A DNA stretch of 64,000 nt from Candidatus Lucifugimonas marina (GTDB lineage Bacteria > Chloroflexota > Dehalococcoidia > Lucifugimonadales > Lucifugimonadaceae). The stretch spans positions 2,713,001 to 2,777,000 of the forward strand of contig CP046147.1 of NCBI GenBank assembly GCA_029593915.1. The letters are read 5' to 3'. The translations under genes were made by a program, and so were the position numbers. The notes beneath the pieces were generated by a model that saw only the letters and a program-made list of their open reading frames with translations, was not told the origin of the DNA and did no database searches. Of the stretch, positions 8,318-17,584 are shown piece by piece; position 1 is the first letter of the stretch, and every line of letters starts with the position of its first letter.

Positions 8318-8976
8318 AGCTGCGATCCTGAACCTTGTGACAATACTGAAGAGGGCGCGCCGTGACCAACGCATTCAATTGCGCCAGTAATTTCAAAGCC
8401 CGAACTTATTAGAAGTTCACTCGTTGCACACATTGGCAGCCCAACAACGTTCAAATAACACTCATCGTAACTCGCGACCGGTGCGAAAGAACGATCCTGA
8501 ATCCCATAACCGCCCGCTTTATCGAACGGAGAACCCGAAGAAACGTACTTTGCAATCGCTTCTTCATCCAGACTACGAAATTTCACCGATGTGCTCACGT
8601 AGTTTGTGTGAGTTTCTCCGGCAGGATTTATCACGGCAATTCCGGTTATCACCTCATGCTGCCTGCGATTCAATCGCTGAAGCATCTCAACCGCCTGTTC
8701 AGCAGAATCCGGTTTACCTAGAACAGAACCATCGTGAACGACTATCGTATCGGCGCCCAAAACGTAGCGCCCCGCATCATCCGAAGCTACTGAACTAGCC
8801 TTCGCTAATGCCAGACCCTGAACGCTTTCTAGCAAGTCATCGCTCTCGGCAAGAATCGAATCCTCATCCACATCAGCCGGCACAATTTCCAGCTCAATTC
8901 CGGCTTCAGACAATATTTCAGCCCGGCGTGGCGAACCACTAGCCAGAACCAAAACGGCGCCTGACGAATTCTCCAT
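8314..8976 (-). CDS. maf: Maf family nucleotide pyrophosphatase
   Basis: 220 aa. LVLASGSPRRAEILSEAG is the N-terminal Maf signature, and YVLGADTIV plus GKPDSAEQA supply the catalytic Asp and conserved loop. GYGIQDRS also matches. Maf/YceF proteins hydrolyse non-canonical or bulk nucleoside triphosphates to monophosphates (dTTP/UTP or m7GTP class; substrate not assigned here). The ATG at 8976 is used instead of an in-frame upstream start that would run into rlmD. The start is 5 bases after rlmD and the stop overlaps the tatB-like start by 4 bases. Confidence 0.93.
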   Translation of the reverse strand: MENSSGAVLVLASGSPRRAEILSEAGIELEIVPADVDEDSILAESDDLLESVQGLALAKASSVASDDAGRYVLGADTIVVHDGSVLGKPDSAEQAVEMLQRLNRRQHEVITGIAVINPAGETHTNYVSTSVKFRSLDEEAIAKYVSSGSPFDKAGGYGIQDRSFAPVASYDECYLNVVGLPMCATSELLISSGFEITGAIECVGHGAPSSVLSQGSGSQL

Positions 8977-8981
8977 CGAAG

Positions 8982-10247
8982 CTAATCCTGCGATTCCTGA
9001 AGAGTAAGCATGCTGATTGTCTCGACGTGACGAGTCTGAGGGAACATATCTACAGGCCGAAGAATTTCCAACTTGTACATCCCGCCCTGACACAGCAAAT
9101 CCAGATCTCGACCCATCGCCGCAGGCTCGCACGAAACCATCAAAACCTTCTTCGGCTTCAACTTCTTTACTGAGTCCAACACATCCGGGTGGCAACCCAC
9201 TCGAGGCGGATCAAGCAGCAGCACGTCAACGTCGTCTACCAACGGCCAATCTGCCATCACATCTTCAGTCTTGCCTTCGATGAATTCGACATTCGTGACA
9301 CCGTTCATGTTCTGACCAGCATCTTCGATAGCTGACGCCGATTCCTCTATGCCAACAACCTTTTTCACATATGGCGACATCAACACGGCGAACACTCCAA
9401 CACCGCAGTAGGCGTCGACCATTACTTCTGTGCCCTGAAGGTCAAGAAGCTCTCGAACCTCATCCACAGCCCGCGAAAGCTGACCCGTATTCACCTGAAA
9501 GAACGACGATGCCGCAACAGTGAAGCACGAACCACGAACTTCTTCTTCGTAGTGCTGCACACCTGTCACCAGATCAAGACCCGGTATTTCCATTTTGGGC
9601 TGAACCAACATCGAGTCAGTATTCGCTCCAACTCGAATCGACATCTGCGTCTGACCGTCCATCTTGTCTTGAACAAGAGCGATCGTATCGTTCACCTTCT
9701 GATCCATCAGAAGACACTCTTCAATACGAACGAACTGCCGAGTCACAGCATTCTTGTAACCGACCTGACCTGCGTCCTCGTACTTACCAATCGTGAATCG
9801 GCCGTGATTGCGATAGCCAAGACGCTTCTCACTCTCGACAGTCAGGTCGACTTCTAAACCAGCCAGAGATTCGTACTTATCAATCTCTCGCTGAACTCGT
9901 TCACGCTTCAGCTGCAACTGGTGCCCATACGAAACATGCTGCCACTGACACCCACTGCACTCGAGGAAATACTTGCACTCAGGCTCAATGCGCTCTATGG
10001 CGGGCTTCAATACCTGCGCCACTTTGGCGGCAATTCGCTCAGGAAACTTTTTCTGAACCTCGGCAATCACAACTTCGCCGGGCAGACCGCCTGAAACCAC
10101 GACAGGAGCTCCATCGAGTTCCGTCACAGTATCGCCAGCATCGTTTATCGAGCCGAGAGTAATCTCAAAATTATCGCCCGGACTAAGATCGATATGCTCA
10201 GTCAGATCCGGTCCGTTATAACGTTTTCGTCGCTTGCGTTTCGCCAT
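8982..10247 (-). CDS. rlmD: 23S rRNA (uracil-5-)-methyltransferase, RlmD/TrmA family
   Basis: 421 aa. An N-terminal TRAM domain (about 15-75) is followed by a four-Cys iron-sulphur motif (ECKYFLECSGCQWQH plus a nearby Cys), a Rossmann methyltransferase core (VDAYCGVGVFAVLM) and the catalytic region LLLDPPRVGCHP, then VSCEPAAMGRDL. These are RumA/RlmD-type features for S-adenosylmethionine-dependent C5 methylation of a uridine in 23S rRNA. Whether the target is U1939, U747 or tRNA U54 cannot be read from sequence. First gene of the operon with maf, tatB-like and tatC. Confidence 0.9.
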   Translation of the reverse strand: MAKRKRRKRYNGPDLTEHIDLSPGDNFEITLGSINDAGDTVTELDGAPVVVSGGLPGEVVIAEVQKKFPERIAAKVAQVLKPAIERIEPECKYFLECSGCQWQHVSYGHQLQLKRERVQREIDKYESLAGLEVDLTVESEKRLGYRNHGRFTIGKYEDAGQVGYKNAVTRQFVRIEECLLMDQKVNDTIALVQDKMDGQTQMSIRVGANTDSMLVQPKMEIPGLDLVTGVQHYEEEVRGSCFTVAASSFFQVNTGQLSRAVDEVRELLDLQGTEVMVDAYCGVGVFAVLMSPYVKKVVGIEESASAIEDAGQNMNGVTNVEFIEGKTEDVMADWPLVDDVDVLLLDPPRVGCHPDVLDSVKKLKPKKVLMVSCEPAAMGRDLDLLCQGGMYKLEILRPVDMFPQTRHVETISMLTLQESQD

Positions 10248-10451
10248 TTAGCAGTTCTTACTAGTCTCTTGTATCACCGGCGTTTTCAAACTCAAATTTT
10301 GCAGTTGAAAAAACACCCTATCTGTTATTCTGAACTAGTTATTGAACTTATGTGTCGCCAGATACGCTGCCCGACGCATTGCCAGATGAATTAACGAACA
10401 CTCAGATCCGAAATTACACGTTGGTTTCGGATAGACCGAAAATACAAAAAT

Positions 10452-11384
10452 TTGGTTTCCAAGTCAGAACAAACAGGATCGCCAACCGTAGAACGTCGCT
10501 TACCCGACTGGTTCAAGGTCAAAGCACCCGGCGGCGAGAGCTTCCTCGAAATTCGCAAGAAGATTAAAGGTGCGAGCCTGAACACGGTCTGCGAAGAAGC
10601 AGCATGCCCAAACATCGGTGAATGCTGGGACCGCGGAACCGCCACGTTCATGATTCTAGGTGACACTTGCACGCGGGCCTGCTCGTACTGCAACGTAAAA
10701 ACCGGCTGGCCAGGCACAACCGACCCCGCAGAACCAATCCGCGTCGCTTCCACAGTCAAACAGATGGAACTCAGTTACGCGGTAATCACGTCTGTCGACC
10801 GAGACGATCTACCCGACTACGGCTCTGGAATATTCTCTGAAACCATCTCGCAGGTTCGAAGAACCACTCCCGATTGCAAGATCGAAGTGCTAATTCCCGA
10901 TTTCGAAGGCGAACTCGAATCGCTCGAACGAGTTGTAAATGCAGGGCCTCACGTCCTCAACCACAACATCGAAACCACTCGGCGTGTGTTCAAGAAAGTT
11001 CGACCAAGAGGAAACTACGACCTCTCACTTGAACTTCTCAAGCGAGTAAAAGAGATCAATCCGTTCATGCCCTCAAAGTCAGGCATGATGGTGGGACTAG
11101 GCGAAACCAAAGCCGAAATCCTTGAAACGATGCAGGATTTGCGAGACGTCGGAACCGATCTACTAACAATCGGCCAGTACCTGCGTCCATCAAAGCGACA
11201 CCACCCGATCATTCGTTTCTACCGACCTGAAGAGTTCAAAGAACTCGAATTGGCAGGACTCGAAATGGGCTTCAAACATGTCGCCTCAGGACCGCTCGTG
11301 CGCAGCTCCTACCACGCCGACGATCAGCACAACGCTGCCATCGACAAAATCCTCGACTCCGCCAACACTCAAACCAAAAGTTAG
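10452..11384 (+). CDS. lipA: Lipoyl synthase
   Basis: 310 aa radical SAM enzyme that inserts two sulphurs into octanoyl groups on lipoyl domains. The auxiliary cluster motif CEEAACPNIGEC (about 48-59) and the radical SAM CTRACSYC (about 74-81) are both intact, and the C-terminal RSSYHADD carries the conserved RSSY serine ligand. TTG start; no clear Shine-Dalgarno sequence is seen, and an A/T-rich stretch with a possible promoter (TTATTCT around 10326) lies upstream. rsmI starts 4 bases after its stop, so the two are coupled. Confidence 0.95.
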   Translation: MVSKSEQTGSPTVERRLPDWFKVKAPGGESFLEIRKKIKGASLNTVCEEAACPNIGECWDRGTATFMILGDTCTRACSYCNVKTGWPGTTDPAEPIRVASTVKQMELSYAVITSVDRDDLPDYGSGIFSETISQVRRTTPDCKIEVLIPDFEGELESLERVVNAGPHVLNHNIETTRRVFKKVRPRGNYDLSLELLKRVKEINPFMPSKSGMMVGLGETKAEILETMQDLRDVGTDLLTIGQYLRPSKRHHPIIRFYRPEEFKELELAGLEMGFKHVASGPLVRSSYHADDQHNAAIDKILDSANTQTKS

Positions 11385-11387
11385 CCC

Positions 11388-12206
11388 GTGTCGACCCTTT
11401 ACGTCGTAGCAACGCCAATCGGAAACCTATCCGATCTGACCACTCGCGCCGTAGAAATACTCTCGTCGGTGCCCACGCTCGCAGCCGAAGACACTCGAGT
11501 TACCCGAAAACTCCTCAACCACCTCAACGTGTCACCGCAGCTTGAAAGTCTTCACGAACACACATCACCTGAACGACTCGAATCACTTGTACACAAACTC
11601 GAAACCGGCGATATGGCAGTAGTAAGCGATGCCGGCACTCCCGGCATCAGCGATCCCGGCTCTTCGCTAGTCGCCGCAGCGGTCGAAGCGGGTCACAGCG
11701 TAATCCCGCTACCCGGCCCCTCCGCAATAGTCACCGCACTATCAATAACCGGTTGGTCCTTCGACCGGTTCCTCTTCCTCGGCTTTCTACCCCGAAAAAA
11801 GAACGAGCAGATAGCAACTCTCGAAAGCGCAGCAACCGAACCCGGTCCCGTTATCGCATACGAGTCACCTCACCGAATAAAAGCCACTCTTGCGAATATC
11901 CAGAAAACGTTTCCAGAACGACAACTCGTCATCTGCCGAGAACTAACAAAACTCTACGAAGAAACATTCCGTGGCACGGCTGCCCAAGCCATATCTCACT
12001 TCAAAGAACCACGAGGTGAATTCGTAATCGTGATCGAAGGCGGAGGAAACACCCCAAAAGAGGAAATATCAGACGAATTCATCATGAAAACCCTCGAAAA
12101 ACTCGAAACTGAGGGCATTCAGGGTCGAACACTGGTTGAACAAACCGTTGAACTAACGGGAGCAGCTAAAAAGCGAGTCTACCGACTCTCCCTAAGCGAC
12201 AAATAA
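11388..12206 (+). CDS. rsmI: 16S rRNA (cytidine-1402-2'-O)-methyltransferase
   Basis: 272 aa tetrapyrrole-methylase-fold enzyme. LYVVATPIGNLSDLT at the N-terminus, AEDTRVTRKLL, VVSDAGTPGISDPG and the GPSA loop (PLPGPSAIVTAL) are the RsmI family motifs that bind SAM. It 2'-O-methylates C1402 in the decoding centre. GTG start 4 bases after lipA. Full length for the family; nothing unusual. Confidence 0.95.
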   Translation: MSTLYVVATPIGNLSDLTTRAVEILSSVPTLAAEDTRVTRKLLNHLNVSPQLESLHEHTSPERLESLVHKLETGDMAVVSDAGTPGISDPGSSLVAAAVEAGHSVIPLPGPSAIVTALSITGWSFDRFLFLGFLPRKKNEQIATLESAATEPGPVIAYESPHRIKATLANIQKTFPERQLVICRELTKLYEETFRGTAAQAISHFKEPRGEFVIVIEGGGNTPKEEISDEFIMKTLEKLETEGIQGRTLVEQTVELTGAAKKRVYRLSLSDK

Positions 12207-12280
12207 CGCCCTCTCTACTAACAAAAAACACTCCCACAGGAATCATCACCAAATCACCCTGATTCCAACTCGTCCATAGC

Positions 12281-12286
12281 TATAAT
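12281..12286 (+). promoter_or_regulatory. Candidate -10 element upstream of metG
   Basis: A perfect TATAAT preceded by GC and followed by GAATC, 97 bases before the metG TTG. No convincing -35 hexamer is visible at 17-bp spacing, so the promoter call rests on this box and its intergenic position. Confidence 0.4.
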
Positions 12287-12382
12287 GAATCTCTGCTCGA
12301 AATCCCTGCCGTCACGAACGAACGGGGTCACGAACAAACTACCGCCGTCTCAATCTCACTAGTCGCAAACCGGAAATCTCAC

Positions 12383-14050
12383 TTGTCCCGCAAAATTCTT
12401 GTCGCCGTCGCTTGGCCGTATGTAAACGGCGAACCTCATCTCGGCCACATCGCAGGAATGGTTGTTCCTGCCGATATTTTTGCTCGATACCACCGTATCG
12501 TCGGCAATGAAGTAGCGATGGTCTCCGGCTCCGACATGCACGGCACACCAACTGCGCTAAAAGCTGCAGAAGAAGGCGTATCACCAGAAGTGGTAGCGAC
12601 CCGCTATCACGAGATCTGGAGCAAAGCGCTCTCAGATATGTCCTTCGCCTACGATCTGTACACCCACACCCACACTGATCGTCACATCGAAGTCGCCCAA
12701 GAACTGTTCACGGCACTCCTCGAAAATGGACACCTGGCTGAAGCAACTCAGTCCATGCCCTACTCGACCACTGAAGAGCGATTCCTGTCCGACCGATTCG
12801 TTGAAGGCACCTGCCCGCACTGCGCACACGATTCAGCCCGTGGCGATCAGTGCGACAACTGTGGCAGAACTCTCGACCCAATCGATCTAATCGATATTAG
12901 AAGCAAACAAGACGGCTCAACACCGGTATTCAAAGACACCACTCACTACATGCTCAAGCTGGGCGATTTCCAAGAACAGCTCGAAGAGTGGGTCAACGGT
13001 AAAACCGAATGGCGTGCCAACGTGCGCAATCAAACTCTCGGCATGCTCCGAGAAGGACTACACGACCGAGCGATCACACGCGACATCGAATGGGGCGTTC
13101 CAGTTCCGATCGAAGGTTGGGAATCAAAGCGAATCTATGTCTGGTTCGAAGCAGTCCTCGGATACCTCTCCGCCGCTCGAGCGTGGGGAGAACAACAGGG
13201 CAAGCCTGACGAGTGGAAAAAATTCTGGACCGATCCAGAAGGCGAGTCCTACTACTTCCAGGGCAAAGACAACGTCTCGTTCCACACGATCATGCTGCCG
13301 TCTATCCTTCTGGGTAAAGGCGGGCTAAATCTGCCGACCGATGTCGTAGCGAACGAATACCTCACCTTCGGTGGTGCCGACTTTTCTAAAAGCACAGGCA
13401 ACGCAGTCTGGGTATCCGACTTCCTAACCCGGTACGAAGCCGACCCTCTCCGCTACTACCTCTCATCGATCATGCCCGAAACATCCGACTCAGAATTTAC
13501 TTGGACCGGATTCCATGCCGCGAACAACAATGAACTTGTCGCCACATTCGGAAACTTCGTGCATCGTGTCCTAACAATAACGACACGTAATTTCGACAAT
13601 TCAGTCCCGACTCCTGGCGAACTAGACGACGCTGACAACGCTGCACTCGAAGCCTGTAACGTTGCCCTGAAAGAAGTCGCAGAAGCAATCGAAAACCGAC
13701 GCTTCAGAGATGCCCTTCAAGCCGCAATGCGACTAGCCCGACACGGCAATCAGTATGTCGATGCCAAAGAGCCGTGGAAAGTTGTGAAGGTCGATAAAGA
13801 ATCAGCAGCTACGACGCTCTGGGTCGGCTTGAACATCATCTCGACACTCAGAACCGTGTTCTACCCGTTCCTGCCCACATCCGCCGACAGGATTCACAGT
13901 ATGCTATTCAGCGACAGTGACACACTTGCCGATGGTTGGGATCGCCGAGATATCGTTCCCGGAGCTCCCGTTCAGAAGCCATCACCGCTTTTCCGAAAAC
14001 TCGACGACTCGATAATCGAAGAAGAAAACGCTCGCCTCACTGGCAAATAG
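12383..14050 (+). CDS. metG: Methionyl-tRNA synthetase
   Basis: 555 aa class I aminoacyl-tRNA synthetase. The HIGH signature appears as PHLGHIAG near residue 20, a zinc knuckle as CPHCAHDSARGDQCDNC (about 145-161), and the KMSKS loop as DFSKSTGNAV near 335. The anticodon-binding helical domain follows. The C-terminal EMAP-like domain found in some MetG proteins is absent. TTG start; there is a 177-base upstream gap with a TATAAT. The next gene is 33 bases downstream. Confidence 0.95.
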   Translation: MSRKILVAVAWPYVNGEPHLGHIAGMVVPADIFARYHRIVGNEVAMVSGSDMHGTPTALKAAEEGVSPEVVATRYHEIWSKALSDMSFAYDLYTHTHTDRHIEVAQELFTALLENGHLAEATQSMPYSTTEERFLSDRFVEGTCPHCAHDSARGDQCDNCGRTLDPIDLIDIRSKQDGSTPVFKDTTHYMLKLGDFQEQLEEWVNGKTEWRANVRNQTLGMLREGLHDRAITRDIEWGVPVPIEGWESKRIYVWFEAVLGYLSAARAWGEQQGKPDEWKKFWTDPEGESYYFQGKDNVSFHTIMLPSILLGKGGLNLPTDVVANEYLTFGGADFSKSTGNAVWVSDFLTRYEADPLRYYLSSIMPETSDSEFTWTGFHAANNNELVATFGNFVHRVLTITTRNFDNSVPTPGELDDADNAALEACNVALKEVAEAIENRRFRDALQAAMRLARHGNQYVDAKEPWKVVKVDKESAATTLWVGLNIISTLRTVFYPFLPTSADRIHSMLFSDSDTLADGWDRRDIVPGAPVQKPSPLFRKLDDSIIEEENARLTGK

Positions 14051-14083
14051 CACTAGCGAACTCAGGAACGTTTTTCAAAAGTA

Positions 14084-15088
14084 ATGGTTGAAGCAATCAC
14101 ACAAGAAAGCATCTACGAGCCAGTCGCCGACGACTTACAGGCTGTGATTGATGAAATCGCTACCATCGCCGACAGGGCACCCGAGAACGCCCCCGAACAA
14201 GCCGCCGATCTCGACGCTCAACTGGGTCACGTTCTCGCTACTCCCGGTAAACGAGTGCGACCAGCACTAACCCTGCTGGCATCTCGACTCTTCGGCGAAG
14301 GTCACGGCGAAATGCCAATAAAAATGGCAACTGCTGTCGAATTGCTCCATATCGCAACCCTTGTTCACGACGACACAGTCGACCATGCCGATACTCGACG
14401 TGGACACCAAACAGCAAGCAAGCTATGGGGCCGAAACGTAGCCGTCCTCATAGGCGACTTCGTGTTCGCCACATCGGCGATGTACGTCTGCGACACCAAC
14501 AACGTACGTCTCGTCAGGCGGTTCGCTGAAACCATCACCGAGTTAGCCCGAGGCGAACTGAACGAAATCTACACGGCATGGCAACCGGGTGTTCCACTCG
14601 CCGATTACAACCAACGTATCTACGACAAAACAGCCTCTCTCTTCTGCACAGCAGCAGAAAGCGGAGCTGTTCTCGGCGGTGGCGACGAAGCTTCAGTTAA
14701 GAACGTTCGTGACTATGGTTACAACATTGGCATGGCGTATCAGGTTTACGATGACCTCCTCGATTACAGCGCCACAAGTGAAGAACTCGGAAAACCCGCT
14801 GGGCACGATCTCGGCGAAGGCATCCTAACGCTTCCTTCGATCATCGCAGCCGAAAACGGCGCTTCCGAAGAAATTCTCACTCTCTTGAATGCCCCCGAAG
14901 AAGCACGAGAAGAGCTACTCCCCTCGACTGTCGAAGCGATCAAGCAAACCGGGGCACTCGAAAAAACCCACAAAGTCGCCAACGATTACATCGATGCTGC
15001 GGTGCGATCGCTCGATGGAATCCCAGCTTCAGATTCACTCGATTCACTGCTGTCGCTCGCCGAGTACGTTCAAACTCGTAACTACTAG
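14084..15088 (+). CDS. Polyprenyl diphosphate synthase
   Basis: 334 aa all-trans prenyltransferase. The first aspartate-rich motif is LVHDDTVDHADTRRG and the second YQVYDDLLDY; GKRVRPAL at the N-terminus is the IPP-binding segment. These bind Mg2+ and allylic diphosphate. Chain length (octaprenyl, nonaprenyl or other) cannot be assigned from sequence; such enzymes supply quinone side chains. ATG start after metG by 33 bases; nth follows 6 bases after the stop. Confidence 0.92.
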   Translation: MVEAITQESIYEPVADDLQAVIDEIATIADRAPENAPEQAADLDAQLGHVLATPGKRVRPALTLLASRLFGEGHGEMPIKMATAVELLHIATLVHDDTVDHADTRRGHQTASKLWGRNVAVLIGDFVFATSAMYVCDTNNVRLVRRFAETITELARGELNEIYTAWQPGVPLADYNQRIYDKTASLFCTAAESGAVLGGGDEASVKNVRDYGYNIGMAYQVYDDLLDYSATSEELGKPAGHDLGEGILTLPSIIAAENGASEEILTLLNAPEEAREELLPSTVEAIKQTGALEKTHKVANDYIDAAVRSLDGIPASDSLDSLLSLAEYVQTRNY

Positions 15089-15094
15089 GCAATC

Positions 15095-15796
15095 ATGCCT
15101 TCACAGTCGTCTAAACGATCAAACTCGGCGAAAAAACACAAACCTGCCCTCGCGCCTGAACTCGTAAAAGTTCGACTCGAATCCGTATACGGCCCAATCG
15201 AATGGCGACCTCGTATGATCGCCATCGACGAACTAATATTCACTGTTCTCACTCAGAACACCTCCGACCTAAACGCCGAACGCGCTTACGACACACTTCG
15301 TAAATCATTGCCTACGTGGGGACAGGTGATCGAAGCGGAAACGGAAAAAGTCGCCGAGCTCATCAAACACGGTGGACTCTCTAATCAAAAATCCATTCGC
15401 ATCCAGAAAATTCTTGTTGAAATACTCAAACGCATCGGACACTTCGATCTAGAATTCCTCGCCGCCAAACCGCTAGAAGAAACACGCGAATGGTTCACGT
15501 CTCTGCCTGGGGTCGGACCCAAAACCGCTGCTGTCGTAATGGCATTTTCTCTTCGAATGCCAGCCTTCCCAGTCGACACCCACATCCACCGGGTATCGAA
15601 ACGACTAGGCTTCATCGAAGAAAACACCACAGCCGATCAAGCACATCCACTGATGGAGGCCTTGATCCCCGAAGACGACCGCTATGACATGCATGTCCTC
15701 CTAATCACCCACGGTCGCCAAATCTGCAAAGCCCGAAAAGCCCAGTGCGAACGCTGCCCACTAAACAAAGAATGCCCAGCCAGCACCGCGGACTAG
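15095..15796 (+). CDS. nth: Endonuclease III
   Basis: 233 aa DNA glycosylase/AP lyase for oxidised pyrimidines. The helix-hairpin-helix LPGVGPKTAAVV includes the catalytic Lys, VDTHIHRVSKRLG carries the catalytic Asp, and the C-terminal CKARKAQCERCPLNKEC binds a [4Fe-4S] cluster with C-x6-C-x2-C-x5-C spacing. A basic N-terminal extension of about 25 residues (PSQSSKRSNSAKKHK) precedes the core. ATG start, 6 bases after the prenyl synthase. Confidence 0.94.
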   Translation: MPSQSSKRSNSAKKHKPALAPELVKVRLESVYGPIEWRPRMIAIDELIFTVLTQNTSDLNAERAYDTLRKSLPTWGQVIEAETEKVAELIKHGGLSNQKSIRIQKILVEILKRIGHFDLEFLAAKPLEETREWFTSLPGVGPKTAAVVMAFSLRMPAFPVDTHIHRVSKRLGFIEENTTADQAHPLMEALIPEDDRYDMHVLLITHGRQICKARKAQCERCPLNKECPASTAD

Positions 15797-15821
15797 TGGC
15801 TACATCGCCCCCACCGCTGTC

Positions 15822-15842
15822 ATTCTGAACTAGATTCAGAAT
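15822..15842. repeat. Short hairpin repeat family A' (ATTCTGAA...TTCAGAAT), copy 1
   Basis: 8-bp arms ATTCTGAA/TTCAGAAT with loop CTAGA, preceded by GTC and followed by CAG. A second copy with loop CAAGA is at 25807-25827. It is related in layout to family A (TCCTGAA/TTCAGGA) and lies beside a family A copy. Confidence 0.7.
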
Positions 15843-15894
15843 CAGCCCACTAAACTCTCGAAATCAGGATTCAGCCGTCATCTCTCAACTGTCA

Positions 15895-15914
15895 TCCTGA
15901 ATTCACTTTCAGGA
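15895..15914. repeat. Short hairpin repeat family A, copy 3
   Basis: TCCTGAA-TTCACT-TTCAGGA followed by TCTAAC. It differs from copies 1 and 2 only in the loop. It sits in the gene-free stretch between nth and tRNA-Glu, which otherwise shows no coding potential. Confidence 0.8.
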
Positions 15915-16090
15915 TCTAACCCACCACCACTCACAACAACCAATCAAGAGAGATCCGCACACCCAACAAAAACCGCCAATCCACCCAAAATTGGTAGCCT
16001 CCACAAATCGCCGTTTAACAAACTCTGCGGTATGCTGATATTTAGTGCTAAAAACGTGCGACGCCCAGAAGCGCCCCACTCACCACGCAC

Positions 16091-16165
16091 GGCCTCGTCG
16101 TCCAGCGGTTAGGACACAGCCCTTTCAAGGCTGAGACCGGAGTTCGATTCTCCGCGGGGCTACCA
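16091..16165 (+). tRNA. tRNA-Glu (TTC)
   Basis: 75 bases including an encoded CCA. D stem GTCC/GGAC with AGCGGTTA loop, anticodon stem CAGCC/GGCTG with loop CTTTCAA (anticodon TTC), T stem CGGAG/CTCCG with TTCGATT loop, and a 7-bp acceptor with two G-U pairs. Followed 15 bases later by a strong terminator. Confidence 0.95.
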
Positions 16166-16180
16166 TCTGAAACACAAAAA

Positions 16181-16207
16181 GACCTCGCATGATGCGGGGT
16201 CTTTTTT
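16181..16207 (+). terminator. Rho-independent terminator after tRNA-Glu
   Basis: GACCTCGC-ATGAT-GCGGGGTC stem-loop followed by six T residues; preceded by five A residues. Well placed to end the tRNA transcript. Confidence 0.88.
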
Positions 16208-16315
16208 AGTTGATATAAATTCTCGACAAGCCATTCTTTCAGGCATACGATTCCGCTCAGATAGTCACCTACACTTACAACAGCACACCCGATCCACCAA
16301 ACGCCTTAATCGGTC

Positions 16316-16372
16316 CTCCCTCCTTCGGGAGGGAGATAGAGGGTGGGTAGATTGCAGCGGCGACCAAGTCAT
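16316..16372. repeat. Dispersed hairpin repeat family D, copy 1
   Basis: CTCCCTCC-TTCG-GGAGGGAG, a perfect 8-bp stem with a UUCG tetraloop, followed by a tail with GAGGGTGGGTAGATTGCAG and GACCAAGTC. Related units with a C-rich hairpin and GAGGG..GA..GC tail occur at 20269-20347, 26571-26690, 29158-29178 and 41912-41975. Confidence 0.65.
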
Positions 16373-16400
16373 CCGATGACGCCCGGAGCAAATTACGCAC

Positions 16401-17573
16401 TTGAAAATCACCAAAGTCACCCCCTGGCTCGTCGAAGCACCAACCCCATACCTCGACACCGCCAACGACTCACACATCCGCAACCGTGAATACGTCTACG
16501 TCGAAGTAAACACCGACGAAGGAGTCACCGGCTGGGGTGAAATCACCGGAACCTCAGCAGTCTCCAACCGAGCCGTCTGCGCATCACTCAGGCATGTCAG
16601 CGACCTCATCAAAGGCGACGATCCGCGACTCATCGAAGTCATCTGGAACAAGATATTCCGATCCTTCACCTACATGGGCTCCCGCGGTGCAACCACCAAC
16701 ATTATTTCCGGCATCGACATCGCCCTCTGGGACATCCGAGGAAAAGTTCTCGGACTTCCAATCTCTGAACTTTTCGGCGGCCCCGTGCGCGAAGGCATCC
16801 CGATCTACTGCCACCCAGAAGACGGCTCGTCGGTCGAAGATTCGATTCAGCACGCAAAGGCGATCAAAGCTACCGGCCAAAAATCCCTCAAGACCGACCC
16901 ATGGTTCCCTCACCACACTGAAGAATCCAATGGCTACCTCACTGGGCAACTCAGTGCCGAAGCTGAAAACCACGGTGTAGAGATAATTGCTGGAATGCGT
17001 GAAGCACTCGGACCTGATTTCGAAATCCTCATCGACTGCCACGGCCGCTTCGACGCTCCAACAGCCATTCGACTCGCCAAAGCACTCGAGCCATACAACA
17101 TATTCTGGTTTGAAGAACCAGTCCCAGTTGAAAGCACGCACGCCCTTCGACAAGTACGAGAAAACGTTAACGTCCCAATCTGTGTCGGCGAGCGAATTCA
17201 CACTCGCTGGGAATTCATTCCTATTCTCGAAAACGAACTGGCTGACTTCATCATGCCCGACGTCACGTGGACAGGTGGAATATCTGAAATCAAGAAGATC
17301 GCAACGATGGCAGAAGCCTATTACGTACCGATCTCACCTCACGACGCTAGCGGCCCCATCAACGTTCTTGCCGGTGCACACGCAATGGCATCAGTCCCGA
17401 ACCACTACCGAGTCGAAACCTCACGCGCGAAGCTTAATGCCTACGACGTGATGATTGACCACCCGCTCGATATCCGTGGCGACAAGATCTACCTGTCAGA
17501 CCGCCCCGGTCTCGGCATCGAGCTCGACAAGGACTACATGCGAGCCAACGCACTCGAAGGCTATCGCGACTAA
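16401..17573 (+). CDS. Mandelate racemase/muconate lactonizing enzyme family (enolase superfamily)
   Basis: 390 aa. N-terminal capping domain (about 1-125) and C-terminal barrel. Mg2+ ligands are visible as Asp in ILIDCHGRF, Glu in FWFEEPVP and Glu in ICVGERIH; the general-base His is in ISPHDASGP. The DCHGRF and GERIHTRW motifs are closest to galactonate dehydratase-like sugar-acid dehydratases, but the exact substrate is unknown. Likely it dehydrates a sugar acid to a 2-keto-3-deoxy acid, which the DapA-family enzyme at 21546 could cleave. TTG start. The Nudix gene follows 11 bases later. Confidence 0.88.
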   Translation: MKITKVTPWLVEAPTPYLDTANDSHIRNREYVYVEVNTDEGVTGWGEITGTSAVSNRAVCASLRHVSDLIKGDDPRLIEVIWNKIFRSFTYMGSRGATTNIISGIDIALWDIRGKVLGLPISELFGGPVREGIPIYCHPEDGSSVEDSIQHAKAIKATGQKSLKTDPWFPHHTEESNGYLTGQLSAEAENHGVEIIAGMREALGPDFEILIDCHGRFDAPTAIRLAKALEPYNIFWFEEPVPVESTHALRQVRENVNVPICVGERIHTRWEFIPILENELADFIMPDVTWTGGISEIKKIATMAEAYYVPISPHDASGPINVLAGAHAMASVPNHYRVETSRAKLNAYDVMIDHPLDIRGDKIYLSDRPGLGIELDKDYMRANALEGYRD

Positions 17574-17584
17574 CATAGCCGCTT